Translations under genes and position numbers: made by a program | Assembly: GCF_000423945.1 (NCBI RefSeq) | Contig: NZ_AUIY01000008.1 | Coordinates: forward strand, 124,001 to 188,000 | Reading direction: 5' to 3' | Length of the DNA: 64,000 nucleotides | From: Butyrivibrio sp. XPD2002 | GTDB lineage: Bacteria > Bacillota > Clostridia > Lachnospirales > Lachnospiraceae | Shown: in pieces, positions 57,163-64,000 of the stretch | Layout of the letters: every line of letters begins with the position of its first letter | Position numbering within the stretch: position 1 is the stretch's first letter | Notes under the pieces: model-generated | Seen by the model: only the letters and a program-made list of their open reading frames with translations | What the model was told of the DNA's origin: nothing | Database searches by the model: none

Positions 57163-58191
57163 ATGATGGGGCGAGTTACAATTAATCACAATTCAATGAT
57201 GTCAACGACATCACTTTCCAATATCTTTATTGATGAATATCTTGAAGATGCTAATGATGCTCAGATAAAGGTTTACCTTTATCTGCTTCGCATGATGTGC
57301 GCAGGCACGGCTACCAGCGTCGCTGACCTTGCAGATAAGTTTAATTATACGGAGAAGGACGTTCAGCGCGCCCTCTCCTACTGGGAGGAGCAAGGACTCA
57401 TCGGGCTTGAGCTCGATGCTGCAGGTCAGCTGATTGGTATCCACATGCAGGATATACTTCCTAAGAGAGCCGCTAAGGTTACATCTCTTCGTTCTGTACG
57501 TATGACGCAGGAGGAGCCTCAGCCTAAGTATTCAGTTGTTAAGAAGCCTAAGAAGAAAGTGGATCACAAGGAGAATCCGCAGATGCTTTTCGTAGCTGAG
57601 CAGTACTTCGGTCGCACTCTTAATCCCGGCGAGATCAAGACTATCTACTATATTCAGGATGAGCTTGAGTTCTCAGAGGATCTTCTGGACTACCTTCTTC
57701 AGCACTGTGCAAGCAATGGCAAGAAGGACTTCGATTACGTCCGCAAGGTTGCAATGAACTGGCACGAGAAAGGAATTACAACTACAGCAGAGGCAAGCCG
57801 CGAGAATGCAGCAGGCAAAGCAGCTTATCAGATCATGAAGGAGCTTGGAATGCAGAACGCTCCTACTCCTGCTGAGCTTCAGTTCTTTGATCGTTGGCAG
57901 AATGATTACGGTTTTTCACTTGTTATCATCACAGAGGCATGCCGCAGAACAGTACTTCAGACTCAGGTTAAGCGCCTTCAGTACTGCGACGGTATCCTCA
58001 GAAGCTGGTACAAGGGCGGAGTTAAGACTGTTGCTGATATCAATAAACTTGATTCAGATTTCGGCAAGGAGACAGCCAAAAAAGAAACAGCCAAGAAGGC
58101 AGATAATATAAGAACTAACAATCGTTTTCATCAGTTTAGACAAAACGACTACGATCTTTCTAGTCTGGAACAGCAGTTACTGGACAATTAA
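57163..58191 (+). CDS. dnaD: DnaD domain protein, primosome component
   Basis: A 342-residue protein. The N-terminal winged helix (residues about 15-75: LSNIFIDEYLEDANDAQIKV then TATSVADLADKFNYTEKDVQ) and two C-terminal DnaD/DnaB-like domains of about 60 residues each (about 142-205 and 235-290) with the YxxxGxK-type ends YVRKVAMNWHEKGIT and YCDGILRSWYKGGVK. The DnaD/DnaB family remodels origin DNA and loads the replicative helicase. It is followed by a DnaC/DnaI loader gene. A DnaA-box cluster lies upstream. Confidence 0.92.
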   Translation: MMGRVTINHNSMMSTTSLSNIFIDEYLEDANDAQIKVYLYLLRMMCAGTATSVADLADKFNYTEKDVQRALSYWEEQGLIGLELDAAGQLIGIHMQDILPKRAAKVTSLRSVRMTQEEPQPKYSVVKKPKKKVDHKENPQMLFVAEQYFGRTLNPGEIKTIYYIQDELEFSEDLLDYLLQHCASNGKKDFDYVRKVAMNWHEKGITTTAEASRENAAGKAAYQIMKELGMQNAPTPAELQFFDRWQNDYGFSLVIITEACRRTVLQTQVKRLQYCDGILRSWYKGGVKTVADINKLDSDFGKETAKKETAKKADNIRTNNRFHQFRQNDYDLSSLEQQLLDN

Positions 58192-58253
58192 GATATGTGT
58201 TCCCCCCGCGGCGATCAAATCCGTGAGGGGAGCACAGGGAGGGGAACATCGCT

Positions 58254-59222
58254 ATGGCATTAACAAACACTCAGTATGATGAAATCATGCACGATTACGA
58301 GAGACTTCGTACTCTCAAGAGAAGTGAGCTTACCAAGCGAATCAGGTATGTTGAGCAACATGTTCCTGGCTACCTTGATCTCGAACAGGAGACAGGAAAA
58401 AGAAGCGCAGCCTTCGGGCGTCGCCTCTTAAACGGGGAGAAGTTGGACAAATCCGAGCTTCACAGACAGCTGGCAGAGGTTTCCGAACGAAAACTCAGCC
58501 TTCTTCGTGAAGCCGGACTTTCCGACGATTATCTTGAAATGGAATATGAATGCCCATTTTGTAAGGATACCGGTTATGTCGGTAACGAAAAATGTGCATG
58601 CTTCAAGCAGAAAATAATTGAGCGCCTCTATGCCCAGTCCAATATCAACAAGCTGGCAGAAGAGGCTAATTTCAGTATTTTATCCGAAGATTACTACGAA
58701 GGGGAGGATCTGGATCGTTTTCGCGGTGCAGTCAGAACTTCGAAAGAATTTATTAAGAATTTTGAAAGTTTATACCCAAACCTCCTCTTTTATGGTACAG
58801 TTGGTACTGGTAAATCATTCCTTTCCATTTGTATTGCTAAGGAAATCCTTGAAAAAGGGCATTCCGTGTTGTATTTCAGCGCTGCTTCCCTCTTTTCACT
58901 GATCCAGACCAATACTTATGATTTCAAAAAATCAGAGGAGCTGAGGTCACTTTATGACGACCTTTACAATACAGAACTTCTCATAATTGATGACCTGGGG
59001 ACTGAGCATGTTTCTAATACATCGATTCCTCAGCTTTTTACATGCATTAATGAGAGACTGAACAGGAATAAATCTACCATTATCACAACCAATTTTTCTT
59101 TGGACGACATCAAGTCCATGTATTCAGAGCGCGTATCCTCCCGAATCGCCAGCTCATATCATCTTTGCAAGCTGACGGGCAAGGATATCCGCATTATGAA
59201 AAAGGTCCAGAATAGAAAGTGA
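58254..59222 (+). CDS. dnaC: DnaC/DnaI-like helicase loader ATPase
   Basis: A 322-residue AAA+ ATPase that loads the DnaB helicase. The N-terminal region has a CxxC-x9-CxC zinc pattern (CPFCKDTGYVGNEKCACF) typical of DnaI; Walker A is FYGTVGTGKSFL and Walker B is LLIIDDLGTE, with Sensor 1 STIITTNF. A GGGAGGGG site precedes the start. It is 62 bp after dnaD, with a GC-rich hairpin between, and 12 bp before prs. Confidence 0.94.
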   Translation: MALTNTQYDEIMHDYERLRTLKRSELTKRIRYVEQHVPGYLDLEQETGKRSAAFGRRLLNGEKLDKSELHRQLAEVSERKLSLLREAGLSDDYLEMEYECPFCKDTGYVGNEKCACFKQKIIERLYAQSNINKLAEEANFSILSEDYYEGEDLDRFRGAVRTSKEFIKNFESLYPNLLFYGTVGTGKSFLSICIAKEILEKGHSVLYFSAASLFSLIQTNTYDFKKSEELRSLYDDLYNTELLIIDDLGTEHVSNTSIPQLFTCINERLNRNKSTIITTNFSLDDIKSMYSERVSSRIASSYHLCKLTGKDIRIMKKVQNRK

Positions 59223-59234
59223 GGAATTTTGGCA

Positions 59235-60434
59235 ATGCCAAGAAGAGAAGAAAAACGTAACCTTGAAACTATCCCTGTTGGATCATTGGGAATCATTCCC
59301 CTTAAGGGATGCGAGTCACTTGGTGAAAAGGTAGACTACTACCTCGTAAAGTGGCGTCAGGAACGCGAGAACGAGCACAAGGGCAGCCTTGCATTTACAG
59401 GCTATGAACGTCCCTCCTACCTTTTGAAGGCTGAGGTTCCGAGATTCGGAAGCGGTGAAGCCAAGGGTGTGATCAAGCAGTCTGTAAGAGGTGACGATCT
59501 CTACCTCATGGTTGACGTTTGTAACCACTCTCTTACTTATTCACTTTTCGGAAAAGAAAACCACATGTCTCCTGATGATCACTATCAGGATCTTAAGAGA
59601 ATAATCGCGGCAGTAGGTGGTAAGGCCAGAAGAATCACAGTTATCATGCCTTTCCTTTATGAGAGCCGTCAGCATAAGCGTACTTCCAGAGAATCTCTTG
59701 ACTGCGCAATCGCACTTCAGGAGCTCGTAGGAATGGGCGTTGACAACATCATCACATTTGATGCTCACGATCCCAGAGTACAGAATGCTATTCCTTTAAG
59801 CGGATTTGAAACCGTTCGTACTACTTACCAGTTCATAAAAGCACTTCTTAAAAATATAAATGACCTTCAGATCGATTCAGACCACATGATGGTTATTTCC
59901 CCTGATGAAGGCGGAATGGGCCGTGCAATCTATCTTGCAAGCGTTATGGGTCTCGACGTTGGAATGTTCTACAAGCGCCGTGACTACACTCAGGTTGTGG
60001 ATGGAAGAAATCCTATCGTATCTCATGAGTTCCTCGGAACTTCAGTTGAGGGCAAGGACGTTATCATCGTAGACGATATGATCTCCTCAGGTGAGAGTAT
60101 CTTCGACGTTGCAAGAGCTCTTAAGCAGAGAAAGGCAGCAAGAATCTTTGCATTCTCTACATTCGGACTCTTCACAAACGGTCTTGATAAATTTGATAAG
60201 GCTCATGAGGAAGGCCTCATCGACAGAGTACTCACAACTAACCTTATTTATCAGACACCCGAGCTTCTCTCCCGTGACTGGTACATCAGCTGTGATATGA
60301 GTAAGTACATCGCTTACCTCATCGATACTCTTAACCACGACGCTTCTATCAGCGATCTTCTTAATCCTGTTGAGCGTATTAACAGCATCATCGCAAGATA
60401 TAAAAACGGCGAGCTTGAGAAAGATCCTCAGTAA
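59235..60434 (+). CDS. prs: Ribose-phosphate pyrophosphokinase (long form)
   Basis: A 399-residue enzyme making PRPP from ribose 5-phosphate and ATP. The PRPP-binding loop IIVDDMISSGESIFD and the catalytic region PFLYESRQHKRTSRESLDCA, with ITFDAHDPRVQNAI, are present. The common form is about 315 residues; this one has about 80 extra, spread over N-terminal and internal segments, a form I associate with Lachnospiraceae. The start MPRREEKRN was chosen because GAGGAA lies eight bases upstream; a TTG six bases earlier leaves too little space. Confidence 0.94.
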   Translation: MPRREEKRNLETIPVGSLGIIPLKGCESLGEKVDYYLVKWRQERENEHKGSLAFTGYERPSYLLKAEVPRFGSGEAKGVIKQSVRGDDLYLMVDVCNHSLTYSLFGKENHMSPDDHYQDLKRIIAAVGGKARRITVIMPFLYESRQHKRTSRESLDCAIALQELVGMGVDNIITFDAHDPRVQNAIPLSGFETVRTTYQFIKALLKNINDLQIDSDHMMVISPDEGGMGRAIYLASVMGLDVGMFYKRRDYTQVVDGRNPIVSHEFLGTSVEGKDVIIVDDMISSGESIFDVARALKQRKAARIFAFSTFGLFTNGLDKFDKAHEEGLIDRVLTTNLIYQTPELLSRDWYISCDMSKYIAYLIDTLNHDASISDLLNPVERINSIIARYKNGELEKDPQ

Positions 60435-60466
60435 TAATATTAGATAATAAAAAACAACAAAAATAT

Positions 60467-60497
60467 AACCACCAGGATTTCCAAAGTCCTGGTGGTT
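60467..60497. terminator. Bidirectional terminator between prs and the convergent gene
   Basis: AACCACCAGGA and TCCTGGTGGTT (60467-60477 and 60487-60497) form a perfect 11-bp stem with a 9-base loop and T/A-rich flanks. Confidence 0.9.
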
Positions 60498-60513
60498 TTC
60501 ATTTGTTCCATAA

Positions 60514-63072
60514 TCAGTTTTCAAGTCCCGGCAGATAGGTTATGAAGTGGTTACCATTGTTCTCAAGAAGAGATGTGGTGTCGCCCCTTCCCAGCTTATA
60601 AACTTGACCAGTTGAGGGTTCGAGAAGAACCGTATTTAGATCATTGAAGCCTATGATAAGAAGGCTGTTACCGTCGTTTAATGTAGCCATAACAGGAATG
60701 TCCTGATTTACATAGTAGAGCATTGCCTCCATGGGACATCCGTCAAGCTCAAGTATTCTCGTATTAACAAGGCTGTTTGAGAGGATATCCACTACAGAAT
60801 CTCCCTGCTCCAGCATGGACTTTGCATTAACGCTTATACCCTTGTGCTGCAGTATAAGGTCGAGACATACGCTTGTCGAATCCTCGGAAGACATATTCTC
60901 CCAGTCCTCAGCGAGGTTCGTTATATACATGATCTGATTTGAAGCAAGAAGGTTACCTCTTACCCATACATACTGATTCACATCATTTGTCACAACTCCG
61001 GTAGCATTGTAAGCGCTTGTTACCGCTTCTGCCGGATTGTCACATACCTTTTCAAGGCCGTAAAGCCCATATACGAAGTAGTAGGGTTCTGTCTCAGCAT
61101 CTCTGTCTGACTTTATATCTACCTCGCGGCTTCCTTCATACAGGGTCATGTTCGGTGTCTGAACTATAAGTGACTTCTTCTTGATGTTACTCTTTACATT
61201 TATCTGAGTGACATTCTTATAATTTTCAGTAGCTGCCACTGTAACGAAGTTGCTTCCGACCTCTTTCTTAAGAGTACTCATGATCTGGTCATCAATCAGC
61301 TCGTCGTAGAGACCGCTACCATCATTCCAAGCAGCCCTTGATAATCTTATAAGGTTATCCTCGATGGAAATATCTGTAACAACACCCTGGTTGGGGCTGT
61401 AATTCTCTAAGATATTACCTTCGCTATCCACAATGTGGACGCTGTACATTCCGTAGACCTTGGTTCCCATACGATCCGTATGAACGTCATACTCATGAAC
61501 CATTCCGTAAACAAGGTCCTCACCCATGAAGCCCAGAACCCTTATGAGGTCGCCTGATTCAGCCTGTATATCTGACTGCGCCTGAGTGCTCAGGTTCATG
61601 ATCTGCACACTCTTGTTATCCACATCCTGCCATGCGATTATGCTTCCTGTATCAGAGATGCAGTATCTGTCCTCCGAAATGTTCTCGATAAGCTTCTTCT
61701 GGTTTCGCTGCTCAAGATCGATCATATAGATATCGCCCTCAACCTTCATGAAAAGGTCACCGCCAGTGCTGGCAAACAGCACATTTTCAGAATAAGCGCG
61801 AACTATATCCTGGTGAAGATTGGAGGGGATAAAGGCCATCTCCTCGATGGTGTTAAGCTGTGAGTCATAGTTATAAATAGCATTACCAACGCATCCCTCG
61901 TGATCTCCGCGGTTCATGTAACCGGAAACCGCAAAGCGTACATTTCCTGCTTCATCAACGTTCAGGATATGAATCGTATTTCCTTTATAGGTCGCTCTGT
62001 CGTCCGCGTAATCCTCGTTATAGAATCCAAATACCAGAGCTATCTTGTTACTTGTACTATTGTAAACATAAAGTCTGTCCTGACTGATAAAGGCAAAAAC
62101 GCCGCCACCGTCGCTCTCCTTTATAGAGACACCGGGATCAGTTATCCACAAACTTATGACATTATCCGTAAGATCTGAGGTGTCCGCATTGAACACATAA
62201 TTCATTTTTCTGTCAAAATTGAGGAGGTAGATTCTGTCGGTCGTGTATCTTATTCTGTAGGCTTCCTCGACATCGTAGAGCTTCTCTGATCCATCCACAG
62301 TCTTCTGAACAACCTGGTATTCCAGGTCGATTGTCGAAGTCTGGGGCTGAATATCCCTGATAAAGATCTTCGGCTCAGAGTGACTTGCTATATTAAGATC
62401 ACCCCAGGTTACCTGATCAAAGCTGCTGTTTATGCTCACATGAGAAAAGCTCGTATTATCTTCATCTGCGTTGGATTCAAGATAATTTGATATTTCCTCA
62501 GAAGCTGCCACCTTATCGAAGGTCTTACTGCTGAAGTTCAGTGCAAAGTCCACAGCCTCGTTCACATGGAAGGATTCGTCACTCTCAGGCCACATGATCC
62601 TTGTGTAGTACCTTGCTGTCTGGCCGTTAACGTTAGCAAGAAGAACCAGCATGTACTCGTGACCTGCGTCGATCAAATCCTTCATCGTAAAGCTCCCCTT
62701 GATGATATCTCCGTCCCTTGAAAAGTCCGTGATCTCGGAATTCTCTACAAGACTGTTACCTGAAGCCTGTCTTACCTCGAATTTTAAATCCGTTACGTCC
62801 TCTCCATAGGTATTCATCTGGAAGGATATGCCTCTTTGAGCTGTTGTGAGCAGGATCTCTCCTCTCATATGGGCCACATCCATCTCTGTGGCGTACCCAT
62901 GAAGCATATTCACCTGTTTTCCGTTAGAATCAAATGTTACAGTGGGAAAAGTAGGAGCACCCATCTTGGCTGTCATGTCGACAGTCTCAACATTGGTGAA
63001 GTGCCCTATCAGAAATATGGAAACTATAAATACTACTATTGTATATATTATCTTAAAGATAGCGTTTTTCAT
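60514..63072 (-). CDS. Large membrane-anchored extracellular protein with C39-like C-terminus
   Basis: An 852-residue protein. A membrane anchor is at residues 7-24 (FKIIYTIVVFIVSIFLIG), then a beta-rich extracellular part to about residue 650, including a propeller-like segment (about 330-560: repeated strand pairs such as AIYNYDSQLNTIEE and DIYMIDLEQRNQKK). The last about 150 residues (VCLDLILQHKGISV...ILELDGCPMEAMLYYVNQDIP...SLLIIGFNDLNTVLLEPSTG) resemble a C39-like papain fold, but the expected His before the VGYD-type strand is not seen, so it is probably not a protease. Function not known; wall or surface role inferred. Confidence 0.75.
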   Translation of the reverse strand: MKNAIFKIIYTIVVFIVSIFLIGHFTNVETVDMTAKMGAPTFPTVTFDSNGKQVNMLHGYATEMDVAHMRGEILLTTAQRGISFQMNTYGEDVTDLKFEVRQASGNSLVENSEITDFSRDGDIIKGSFTMKDLIDAGHEYMLVLLANVNGQTARYYTRIMWPESDESFHVNEAVDFALNFSSKTFDKVAASEEISNYLESNADEDNTSFSHVSINSSFDQVTWGDLNIASHSEPKIFIRDIQPQTSTIDLEYQVVQKTVDGSEKLYDVEEAYRIRYTTDRIYLLNFDRKMNYVFNADTSDLTDNVISLWITDPGVSIKESDGGGVFAFISQDRLYVYNSTSNKIALVFGFYNEDYADDRATYKGNTIHILNVDEAGNVRFAVSGYMNRGDHEGCVGNAIYNYDSQLNTIEEMAFIPSNLHQDIVRAYSENVLFASTGGDLFMKVEGDIYMIDLEQRNQKKLIENISEDRYCISDTGSIIAWQDVDNKSVQIMNLSTQAQSDIQAESGDLIRVLGFMGEDLVYGMVHEYDVHTDRMGTKVYGMYSVHIVDSEGNILENYSPNQGVVTDISIEDNLIRLSRAAWNDGSGLYDELIDDQIMSTLKKEVGSNFVTVAATENYKNVTQINVKSNIKKKSLIVQTPNMTLYEGSREVDIKSDRDAETEPYYFVYGLYGLEKVCDNPAEAVTSAYNATGVVTNDVNQYVWVRGNLLASNQIMYITNLAEDWENMSSEDSTSVCLDLILQHKGISVNAKSMLEQGDSVVDILSNSLVNTRILELDGCPMEAMLYYVNQDIPVMATLNDGNSLLIIGFNDLNTVLLEPSTGQVYKLGRGDTTSLLENNGNHFITYLPGLEN

Positions 63073-63181
63073 TACAAATCCTAATCCTTAATTCCATTGA
63101 CTTATTACACTCATCGCGGTAATATTTTTCTAACTTCTAAACGTTTATAGCCAGCGCATGATAGCGCAGATAGGGGGAATC

Positions 63182-63679
63182 ATGAGTTACCCTGTTCTTT
63201 ACCGCAAACGTATTATTCCGGATGAATGTATTCTTTTGAAGGATGATCAAATCCTGCAATGTGATGATAACACTATTGTCACTGCATGGAAAGCGATACA
63301 TCCCCGGTCTGATCTGTCTCACGGATATTCCATCTATTATTTAAAACGCGGATACAAGATTAGCAAATTTTACCGCGCAGATTCCAGCCTTATGTACTGG
63401 TACTGCGATATCGTGGATTATCAGAAAGGACCTGAGGAGAATTCTGTTCTTACCCTCGATCTTCTCGCCGATGTGGTCATCTACCCCGACGGCAAGATAC
63501 GCATCCTTGATCTTGATGAGTTAGCAGAAGCCTTCGAAAAGCAGCTCATAGATGAAAAGCAGCTAAGACAGGCTCTCACCTCTCTCGGTGATCTTATGGA
63601 TGCGATTTATGAAAACAGCATTTCTGCCCTTGAAGCGCCTATTATAAAGGCTCTCGCTGCAAAGGTTCTGGATCAGTAG
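63182..63679 (+). CDS. DUF402 family protein
   Basis: A 165-residue DUF402 protein (the Ntdp/FomD-like nucleotide phosphatase fold). The start MSYPVLYRKR follows GGGGGAA; an earlier ATG 24 bp upstream is less likely. Family features seen: KAIHPRSDLSHGYSIYYL, then YRADSSLMYWYCDIVDY and DLLADVVIYPDGKIRILDLDE. Members hydrolyse nucleoside di- or triphosphates. It is divergent from the large membrane protein and converges on the SleB-type gene with a 7-bp overlap. Confidence 0.85.
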   Translation: MSYPVLYRKRIIPDECILLKDDQILQCDDNTIVTAWKAIHPRSDLSHGYSIYYLKRGYKISKFYRADSSLMYWYCDIVDYQKGPEENSVLTLDLLADVVIYPDGKIRILDLDELAEAFEKQLIDEKQLRQALTSLGDLMDAIYENSISALEAPIIKALAAKVLDQ

Positions 63680-64000
63680 AATACGTGTCCGCCGATATTT
63701 ATTCCGGAAAGTCCCGGAATAGGAGTACGGAAGTATACGCAGTTTCCTACGTTTGTGGCTCCGCCCATGGCAGCGTCTGCTGCCTGATAACAAGATTCTG
63801 TAGCACTTCCGTTAGCAAGTGCAAGCGCAAGCCTTCCGCTTCCGACAGGTGAAAACTGTCCTGACTGATATATAACTCCGACTACCGTATCCGGGTAGAC
63901 CGAGCTCAAAACCCTGTTAATAACTACTGCACCAACAGCGACCTTACCCTCGTAGGGCTCACCACCTGCCTCGCAGTAGATAAGATTCGCAAGAAGGTAT
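63673..64000 (-). CDS. SleB/CwlJ-type cell-wall hydrolase, C-terminal part (cut by window edge)
   Basis: The minus strand reads LIYCEAGGEPYEGKVAVGAV, then VIYQSGQFSPVG and GGHVFY stop. This is the Hydrolase_2 domain also present at 36619-37767, with the catalytic Glu in YCEAGG. The N-terminus lies beyond the window. It converges on the DUF402 gene. Expect a signal peptide upstream. Confidence 0.85.
   Translation of the reverse strand, partial: YLLANLIYCEAGGEPYEGKVAVGAVVINRVLSSVYPDTVVGVIYQSGQFSPVGSGRLALALANGSATESCYQAADAAMGGATNVGNCVYFRTPIPGLSGINIGGHVFY

Noticed and set aside
56912..57166. 84-codon plus-strand frame before dnaD
   Set aside because: It overlaps the murC terminator, the DnaA boxes and the dnaD promoter, and has no domain.

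Overview
The window looks like a chromosomal segment of a low-GC Lachnospiraceae bacterium, most likely Butyrivibrio or a close relative. The grounds are the Clostridia-type gene content (spoVG, glgC/glgD, SleB/CwlJ-type hydrolases, DnaD and DnaC/DnaI helicase-loading proteins), a long-form ribose-phosphate pyrophosphokinase of about 400 residues, and Tn1549-like conjugative-element proteins (RepA with a DUF6017-like tail, DUF5688, DUF6462). I saw no rRNA genes, tRNA genes or CRISPR array.

Region 1 (1 to about 3,540) is the right end of one plasmid-like or integrative element: a partial parB, then parA, repA, a Cys-rich protein and a DUF5688 protein, all on the minus strand.

Region 2 (about 3,558 to 29,912, 26 kb) reads as a second element inserted at the 3' end of lysS. 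The last codons of lysS are duplicated at 3,536-3,565, next to a tyrosine integrase and a DUF6462 excisionase-like gene. The other end carries a second DUF6462 - parA - parB - repA' - repA module abutting the intact lysS. No conjugation machinery is left except the C-terminal part of a relaxase, so this is a decayed element. Its cargo includes a radical SAM enzyme with a divergent TetR-type regulator, a DedA/TVP38-like protein, a GNAT acetyltransferase, a two-gene ATPase-Toprim system with the layout of an anti-phage system, secreted and membrane proteins, a LysR/YeiH transporter pair and an orphan HigA antitoxin. Broken genes lie between them (IS30 transposase, metallophosphoesterase, glycosidase-like, metallo-beta-lactamase fold, rhomboid, relaxase).

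Region 3 (29,886 to 55,216) is core chromosome, almost all on the minus strand: argF-birA-coaX-DUF6145-dusB-greA-lysS, a SleB/SH3 hydrolase, an rRNA/tRNA methyltransferase with proC, pfkA, dnaE, an ABC exporter, pheA, mfd, pth, spoVG, and glgC-glgD. Region 4 (55,390 to 64,000) switches to the plus strand with murC, dnaD, dnaC and prs. A DnaA-box cluster sits between murC and dnaD. It ends with a large membrane-anchored protein (minus), a DUF402 protein (plus) and a second SleB-type hydrolase cut by the window edge.

The least explained structures are a four-copy 35-bp repeat forming a 232-bp imperfect palindrome at 46,344-46,575; paired 23-bp iterons inside both repA genes; a 27-bp perfect palindrome inside parB; a 13-bp repeat array downstream of the ATPase-Toprim operon; nested inverted repeats at 15.74-15.91 kb; and a repeated start-site cassette in front of both mfd and pth.
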